A stretch of DNA of 64,000 nucleotides from Enteroscipio rubneri (GTDB lineage: Bacteria; Actinomycetota; Coriobacteriia; Coriobacteriales; Eggerthellaceae): positions 43,451-107,450 of the forward strand of contig NZ_PPEK01000010.1 of the NCBI RefSeq assembly GCF_002899715.1, in the 5' to 3' direction. The translations under genes and the position numbers were made by a program. The notes under the pieces were generated by a model. That model did no database searches. It was not told the DNA's origin and saw only the letters and a list, made by a program, of their open reading frames with translations. Of the stretch, positions 60,337 to 64,000 are shown piece after piece (within the stretch, counting starts at the first letter, position 1; the number at the start of each line of letters is the position of its first letter).

Positions 60337-60954
60337 TTAAGCAGCCGGCGTGTCCACGGCCACCGTGTAGGTGATCTTCACGGCAGGATAGGTGGTGTTT
60401 GCGGTGAGGTTGCTCTTAACCGAGGTGGTGCCGGCCAGCTCCAGGCCGAGCTCGCCGTTCGCAGGGGCGGTGAAGTACGACTGCGCCTCAGTCGGGATGC
60501 TCGTGGCGTTCTCGGACTCGATGGACATAGCAGCAGACGAGCCCGCCTTCACCGTCAGCTTCATCTCGCCCGTCGTGGCGGACATGTTGTTCTTCGGGTT
60601 CGTCAGCTCAGTCACAGCCTTCCAGCCCGCATTGTCGACGCCCTGGACCTTCGTCACCTTCAGGGCCTTCGTGGCGTTGTTGTTGACGATCTTATAGGCA
60701 TCGGCGGAAGGCGCCGTGATGGTGCCGCCCTCGATAGGCGTGACGATGGTGATGTCGACCGGGATGGTGGCCTGGATCTGCGAAGCGGTGGCGTACACGT
60801 TCAGCGCCGTAGAAGCGGATCCGGTATTGTCGTTGCCATCGGCGAACGAGCCCGTCTTGCCCACGCTTGCGTCCGCGGCGAACGCCGGTACGGCGCCCAT
60901 CGCGAGAGCAGCCGAAAGAGCCAAAGCGGCGGCCATCTTCTTCGTCTTCTTCAT
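60337..60954 (-). CDS. Secreted beta-rich protein of the surface cassette
   Basis: A 205-residue protein with a clear signal peptide (MKKTKKMAAALALSAALAMG, then AVPAFAAD; cleavage near 27) and no membrane anchor. The mature part is Thr/Asn/Ala-rich and predicted beta (LNVYATASQIQATIPVDITI, then GTITAPSADAYKIVNNNATK, ending TYPAVKITYTVAVDTPAA). The same kind of domain is common in Eggerthellaceae surface loci. It could be a structural subunit; this is inference. ATG 60954 has AGGAGGAA. It is flanked by the two paralogous membrane proteins. Confidence 0.8.
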   Translation of the reverse strand: MKKTKKMAAALALSAALAMGAVPAFAADASVGKTGSFADGNDNTGSASTALNVYATASQIQATIPVDITIVTPIEGGTITAPSADAYKIVNNNATKALKVTKVQGVDNAGWKAVTELTNPKNNMSATTGEMKLTVKAGSSAAMSIESENATSIPTEAQSYFTAPANGELGLELAGTTSVKSNLTANTTYPAVKITYTVAVDTPAA

Positions 60955-61060
60955 GGTAGTTCCTCCTTTTTCTGTTGTTCTATCGTGCGTTCGTACATTC
61001 AGGATCGTCGTCTTGTCATCAACCACCTCGATCCCTTCCTCTAGATATCGACACGGCCTA

Positions 61061-61663
61061 TCACCCCAGTACTTCGAGGTTGATATTTGCTCCAGCCTGG
61101 CCCACTTCTTCGAGCGTATCCATGTTGTACGCCGTGAACGTAGCGGTGGCGGGATAGGAGCCGGGCTCCAAATCCTGAGAGAGCGTGATGGTTTCAATGT
61201 AGGTGCCGGGCTTGAGGCCGCCCGACTCGTACACGACGTCGCCCGTGTCGTCGAGAACGATCCGCACCTTCATGGCGTAGTGATTGCCGGGGACGTTCTC
61301 GATGTAGGCGGTGCCGGGGGCGGTGCCGTCGGCGAACTCGATGACGCTGGCGATGGAGATGTTGAGCATCCCCTCCTCCACGATGCGGTCGAGCTCGGCC
61401 TGCACCTCCTCGGGCGTCTTGTAGGGCGCCTGCCCCAGAATGGAGTTGCCGTCGTAGAAATCGTCCTGCGACGAGATGAACCACCAGACGCCGACGCCCA
61501 CAAGGACGGCCACCACCACCAGAACGGCCGCACCCGCAAGAACGCGGTTGCGCCTTGTTTGCAGGAAGCCAGCCACCCCGCCGCCCCGCCGCACGGACGC
61601 AGCAGCCCTGGATGCAGTACGGGGAGCTCCGTCGTCGTTAAAAGAGTGCTTGTCGTTGTGCAT
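61061..61663 (-). CDS. Single-pass membrane protein, surface cassette (paralogue 2)
   Basis: A 200-residue protein. It has a cytoplasmic N-terminus (1-45), a membrane helix about 43-67 (VLAGAAVLVVVAVLVGVGVW) and an extracellular domain with KTPEEVQAELDRIVEEGMLN, EFADGTAPGTAYIENVPGNH and YIETITLSQDLEPGSYPATA, ending GANINLEVLG. It is a paralogue of 59555-60211 at matching positions. ATG 61663 follows AAGGA. It lies 107 bp downstream of the InlB-repeat gene. Confidence 0.78.
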   Translation of the reverse strand: MHNDKHSFNDDGAPRTASRAAASVRRGGGVAGFLQTRRNRVLAGAAVLVVVAVLVGVGVWWFISSQDDFYDGNSILGQAPYKTPEEVQAELDRIVEEGMLNISIASVIEFADGTAPGTAYIENVPGNHYAMKVRIVLDDTGDVVYESGGLKPGTYIETITLSQDLEPGSYPATATFTAYNMDTLEEVGQAGANINLEVLG

Positions 61664-61770
61664 GGTTTGATCCTTATCCTTGTATCGCTCGTAGAATGGT
61701 GCGGCCTGTTCTGCGGCCACCTTCATCCGCGACCGCAGGAACGATATGCCCGGTCTTACACGCGTGAGAA

Positions 61771-64000
61771 TTACGATGTTTTTGGAACGCGTCCTACGAC
61801 GTATTTCAGCTTCGCAAGGCCTTTGTTCGCAGCCTGTTCGTTGGCCGTGATGGTCGCTCCTTTGGGTATGCTCAGGCCGTAGGTGACCCGCAAAGAGCTC
61901 TTAGCCGGAATGACGAAGCCTTCCAGCTGACCGGTAACGAGCTCGCCGCCAAGCGGCATCGAGAACACCGGCTTCGTGGCCGCACCCGTGAGAGTAAGCG
62001 TCACTGCCACCTGCTTGCGTTCCTCATCTTTCGGGAACACGGCAACCGCGCCCGCTTCCTCCTCCGTCGAGAGCGACGTCATGGCCAAATCCTCGACCGT
62101 GCGTGACTCAATGGAAGCGGCCACCTCTTCCAACGCGCCGGTGGTTTTGAGGTCGAAACCCACCTCCACCGGCACCGAAGCATCGATGACGAGCGCCCAC
62201 TTGGCATACAGCGTCGTATCGGCCGCAGGCATGGTAGATGAGGTGAAATCCCACTTCGCACCAGCGCCATCCTTCTCGGTATACCAACCATGGAACGTGT
62301 AGCCTTCATACTTGGGGTTTTCCACGGCGGTTGCCAACGCGCCGAAGTCCACCTGTTGAGGCGCCACCTGGGAGCCTCCCTGCGAATCGAAGGAGAGCGT
62401 GTAGGCGATGGGATCCCACACCGCATACAGCTTTACCTGCCCCGCCGTGTCGCGCAGGTTCCGAACCTCCGCTTGGTCCTTATAGACAACCGTCGCGCCT
62501 GCAGGATCGGTGTCCCAACCGGCGAAGGCGTAGCCAGTCTTGGAGAACTCGTTGGGCGAAAGCGGGGTAAGCTGGTGGTCGAAGGTGAGGTTCTGCGCCT
62601 GCATGGTTCCGGCGTCGGCGTCTTTGCCGTCGAAGACAACGGAATAGGAGATCGCTTCCCATTGCGCGTAGAGCGTGACGGGGGTACCCGTCGACAACCC
62701 TGTTGCCACGTCGGCCTTATCGGCGTACACCGTGCCCGACCCGTTCTGATTCTGCGTCCAGCCCTTGAATACATATCCGGTCTTCGAGAACTGGAGCGTA
62801 TCGAACGCAGGCAGGTTCTGATTTCGGCCTGCGTAGGTGAAGGGGTAGTCCTTCTGGACGCCTGCGCCCGTGCCCGGATGGAGCGTTACCGTAAACGTGT
62901 TGGCCGTCCACTTGGCATAGAGCGTCAGGCCGCCTTCGGGCATGATGCCGGTCGTGAAGTTCCACGGGCTTCCGCCGAACGCGGCATCGGCGTACCAGCC
63001 GTCGAACGTGTAGCCTTCGAGCTTGGGCGCCTGGGGCTCGGGGATGGGATTGCCGTAACCGACCGATTGGCTGTCGACGTACGAACCTCCGTTCGAGTTG
63101 AAGGTGACGTCATAGTTGTTGCGCGTCCACTGAGCATAGAGGTGGTACGAGCCCTGCGTGGCGAGTGGCGTGGTGACGGCTGCCTGATTCGCGTAGCTCG
63201 TGCCGGAGCCGTCCTCGTTCGTCGTCCACTTCTCGAACGTCCAGCCCGTGTGCGCGAACGGGTTCATGTTCAGCTTCCTGTTTGTCTCGTTGTATTTGAA
63301 GTCCTGGGTCGTCGTGTTGGCGTTGCCGGGATAGTTGGCGTGGAACACCACCTGGTAGGAATTCGGCTCCCATACGGCATAGAGGGCCACCGTGGCACCT
63401 TGCGTATCCCGCAGGTTGAGGACGGACTGCTGGTCTGTGTACTGGGCCTTCGTCGCCGTTGCCGACTCGGCCCAGCCGGCGAACGTGTAGCCCAGCCGCG
63501 TAAACGTGAAGTGCGAAAGTGGCGTGGACGTGCCGTAGGTTATGGTCTGCGCCTGCATGGTGCCATCGCCGTTGTTTGCATTGAACGTGACCTGATAAGT
63601 TATGGGGGTCCACTTGGCGTAGAGGGTGACCGTGCCGTTCGGCGTCGACGTGAGGTCCTTCACGGAGGCGCCGTTGGCGTACTTGACGGCGCCCGTGGCG
63701 GATTCGGCCCAGCCGGCGAACGTATGGCCGGTCTTGGTGAAGCCGTTCGAGGTGAGGTTCTTGGCCGTCCCGTAGGTCATGGACTGGTTCGACATGGAGC
63801 CGCCCGTGTTCCCGTTGCCGTTGAAGATGATGGAGTAGGGGTTGGGGGTCCACTTGGCGTAGAGGGTGACCGTGCCGTTCGGCGTCGACGTGAGGTCCTT
63901 CACGGAGGCGCCGTTGGCGTACTTGACGGCGCCCGTGGCGGATTCGGCCCAGCCGGCGAACGTGTGGCCGGTCTTGGTGAAGCCGTTCGAGGTGAGGTTC
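61771..64000 (-). CDS. InlB/Listeria-Bacteroides repeat protein, N-terminus beyond the window
   Basis: At least 743 residues of an extracellular repeat protein, open to the right edge. Repeats of about 70-80 residues carry the signature TVTLYAKWTP...(Y/F).V.FN.NGG (Flg_new/InlB B-repeat type). The C-terminal 130 residues are a distinct domain (VPVEVGFDLKTTGALEEVAA, ending LKYVVGRVPKTS) with no membrane anchor. The two repeats nearest the edge are nearly identical at DNA level with a 240-bp period (63613-63760 and 63853-64000). It is probably the first gene of the surface cassette; start and signal peptide are unseen. Confidence 0.9.
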   Translation of the reverse strand, partial: NLTSNGFTKTGHTFAGWAESATGAVKYANGASVKDLTSTPNGTVTLYAKWTPNPYSIIFNGNGNTGGSMSNQSMTYGTAKNLTSNGFTKTGHTFAGWAESATGAVKYANGASVKDLTSTPNGTVTLYAKWTPITYQVTFNANNGDGTMQAQTITYGTSTPLSHFTFTRLGYTFAGWAESATATKAQYTDQQSVLNLRDTQGATVALYAVWEPNSYQVVFHANYPGNANTTTQDFKYNETNRKLNMNPFAHTGWTFEKWTTNEDGSGTSYANQAAVTTPLATQGSYHLYAQWTRNNYDVTFNSNGGSYVDSQSVGYGNPIPEPQAPKLEGYTFDGWYADAAFGGSPWNFTTGIMPEGGLTLYAKWTANTFTVTLHPGTGAGVQKDYPFTYAGRNQNLPAFDTLQFSKTGYVFKGWTQNQNGSGTVYADKADVATGLSTGTPVTLYAQWEAISYSVVFDGKDADAGTMQAQNLTFDHQLTPLSPNEFSKTGYAFAGWDTDPAGATVVYKDQAEVRNLRDTAGQVKLYAVWDPIAYTLSFDSQGGSQVAPQQVDFGALATAVENPKYEGYTFHGWYTEKDGAGAKWDFTSSTMPAADTTLYAKWALVIDASVPVEVGFDLKTTGALEEVAASIESRTVEDLAMTSLSTEEEAGAVAVFPKDEERKQVAVTLTLTGAATKPVFSMPLGGELVTGQLEGFVIPAKSSLRVTYGLSIPKGATITANEQAANKGLAKLKYVVGRVPKTS

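Overview
The window is high-GC DNA from a bacterium that most resembles a gut member of the Coriobacteriia (Eggerthellaceae-like). This is inferred from the gene content: LysR-controlled anaerobic redox modules, a Tat-exported molybdopterin reductase with a multiheme cytochrome, CaiB/BaiF CoA-transferases with acyl-CoA dehydrogenases and FixAB-type ETF, a Gram-positive LexA box, and InlB-repeat surface proteins. I cannot name a species from sequence alone.

Layout. 1-5.5 kb: two divergent acyl-CoA dehydrogenases, ETF beta and alpha (fixA, fixB) and a LysR regulator. 5.7-12.9 kb: housekeeping and small-molecule genes (solute-binding lipoprotein, ComF, membrane glycosyltransferase, ahcY, AraC-GyrI regulator, small membrane protein) and a broken 3' copy of ahcY. 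13.3-20.7 kb: Fe-dependent alcohol dehydrogenase, rsgA with an RNHCP protein, a flavodoxin, a degraded MerR regulator, a LysR regulator and an MFS exporter. 20.9-25.3 kb: a tightly overlapped galactoside operon (GH2 glycosidase, galK, galT). 25.5-33.5 kb: a YgiQ radical-SAM protein, then a LysR regulator divergent from a four-gene molybdoenzyme operon (DmsA-like, DmsB-like, TorD-like, tetraheme cytochrome c). 34-39.1 kb: beta-helix DUF3737 protein, pentapeptide-repeat protein, a GNAT/LacA-type acetyltransferase fusion, a small DUF protein and SOS-controlled dinB. 39.4-45.4 kb: two family III CoA-transferase/racemase proteins, a zinc alcohol dehydrogenase, an SDR and a LysR that is a paralogue of the one at 4.6 kb. 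This looks like a second part of an acyl-CoA pathway. 45.7-50.8 kb: tRNA-Thr, small proteins, a CmpB-type membrane protein, a fluoride channel and small regulators. 51-64 kb: one minus-strand surface-protein cassette centred on a 2012-residue protein with 19 InlB-like repeats. It enters from an InlB-repeat protein that is cut by the right edge.

Three signals stand out beyond ordinary annotation. (1) Five intergenic inverted-repeat elements of 141-194 bp (16.6, 18.3, 33.8, 37.5 and 48.7 kb). Three share the arm motif CATACCTCGT and an almost constant 97-101 bp interior, and two of those (37.5 and 48.7 kb) are clearly homologous. (2) Three promoters with a MerR-type 19-bp spacer and a TTGACT...CTCCAGG operator, in front of the Fe-alcohol dehydrogenase, the flavodoxin and the DUF3737 gene, with a ruined merR-like gene next to the flavodoxin. 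(3) The surface cassette, with two paralogous single-pass membrane proteins bracketing a secreted protein beside the giant repeat protein.
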